A stretch of 64,000 nt of DNA, from the NCBI GenBank assembly GCA_963678705.1, contig OY783207.1, positions 22,046,001-22,110,000 on the forward strand, read 5' to 3'. Origin of the DNA: Panorpa germanica. Its lineage: Eukaryota > Arthropoda > Insecta > Mecoptera > Panorpidae. Below, in pieces: positions 63,785 through 64,000 of this stretch (position 1 is the stretch's first letter; every line of letters starts with the position of its first letter). Under the pieces are notes generated by a model, which did no database searches, was not told the DNA's origin, and saw only the letters and a list, made by a program, of their open reading frames with translations. The translations under genes were made by a program, and so were the position numbers.

Positions 63785-63862
63785 AATATAATTCTGGTCC
63801 GGAGATCGAACCCAAAGACGCATTAGTCAGTATCAAGTACCAATGCTCTGGCACACTGTGTA
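63785..63862 (-). repeat. tRNA-derived SINE remnant
   Basis: On the minus strand GTGCCAGAGCATTGGTAC serves as A-box and D-arm. About 43 bp on lies GGGTTCGATCTCC, a good B-box (GGTTCGANNCC). This spacing is that of a tRNA promoter. The ends do not form an acceptor stem, and an AT-rich stretch follows the B-box, as in tRNA-derived SINEs. Confidence 0.5.
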
Positions 63863-64000
63863 GGTTTTTGTATATCTAAATAATACAGCAGAAACTTTGT
63901 ACACAGTGTTAAAGGTTTTACAAAAAACAATAAACGCCTACGTATTAATAATCTATGACTTTGAGACAACAATGTTAAAGATTTTGCAGTATTTATTTTG

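Larger units (their letters stand above)
56181..64000 (-). other. hth: homothorax intron upstream of the 56073 exon (partial)
   Basis: This is non-coding DNA leading into the TTGCAG acceptor; the upstream exon ends in phase 1 beyond base 64000. I found no segment resembling the N-terminal Meis/Hth domain. It contains a small minisatellite (59137), a foldback repeat (59780..60040), a copy of a short dispersed repeat (60577), an AGTAAAC-TIR element (61775), a CCCAGGT repeat monomer (62625) and a tRNA-derived SINE remnant (63785). The stretch 56.2-59.1 kb shows nothing recognisable. Confidence 0.8.

Overview
This window is animal nuclear DNA, almost certainly from an insect. It is strongly AT-rich by eye, has no dense coding, and carries many dinucleotide microsatellites and degraded transposons of eukaryotic families (LINE, mariner, hAT, several MITE-like families). 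There is no operon, no long ORF, no CRISPR array and no convincing intact RNA gene.

The only host gene I can support is homothorax (hth), the insect Meis-class TALE homeobox gene, on the minus strand. Two coding exons are visible. The exon at 56073..56180 encodes the conserved WC..REWSSP...LYSSVFLGSP segment that precedes the homeodomain. The exon at 16255..16403 encodes the acidic [20 protein letters not shown] linker, the basic KKRG start of the homeodomain and its first helix, ending at FQHLT. Both have consensus AG acceptors and GTAAGT donors, and the reading phases fit: phase 1 between them, phase 0 after the second. The intron between them is 39,669 bp. The rest of the homeodomain lies beyond base 1, so that intron exceeds 16.2 kb here. 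The N-terminal exons lie beyond base 64000.

Everything else is intron. 1..16254 holds copies of a dimeric ~150-175 bp repeat, a TIR element (5823..6457), a hAT MITE with an exact 8-bp target duplication (8904..9297) and a long (TA)n. 16404..56072 holds LINE 3' ends (17067, 20193, 27442, 34799, 38861), three Harbinger-like MITEs, a mariner remnant lacking its catalytic core with one of those MITEs just after its stop codon, further MITE families, and a 380-bp cluster of TGACA half-sites and paired CRE/E-box motifs near 41.2-41.6 kb. 56181..64000 holds a foldback repeat, a minisatellite, another MITE copy and a tRNA-derived SINE remnant.

I found no new gene system. The points most worth a second look are the possible homeodomain-less read-through product at the 56073 exon, the frame-preserving 108-nt exon, the TGACA cluster inside a gene whose own product binds that motif, and several dispersed TIR or foldback families present in 2-7 copies within 64 kb. 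Repeat boundaries were read by eye. No alignment or database search was run.
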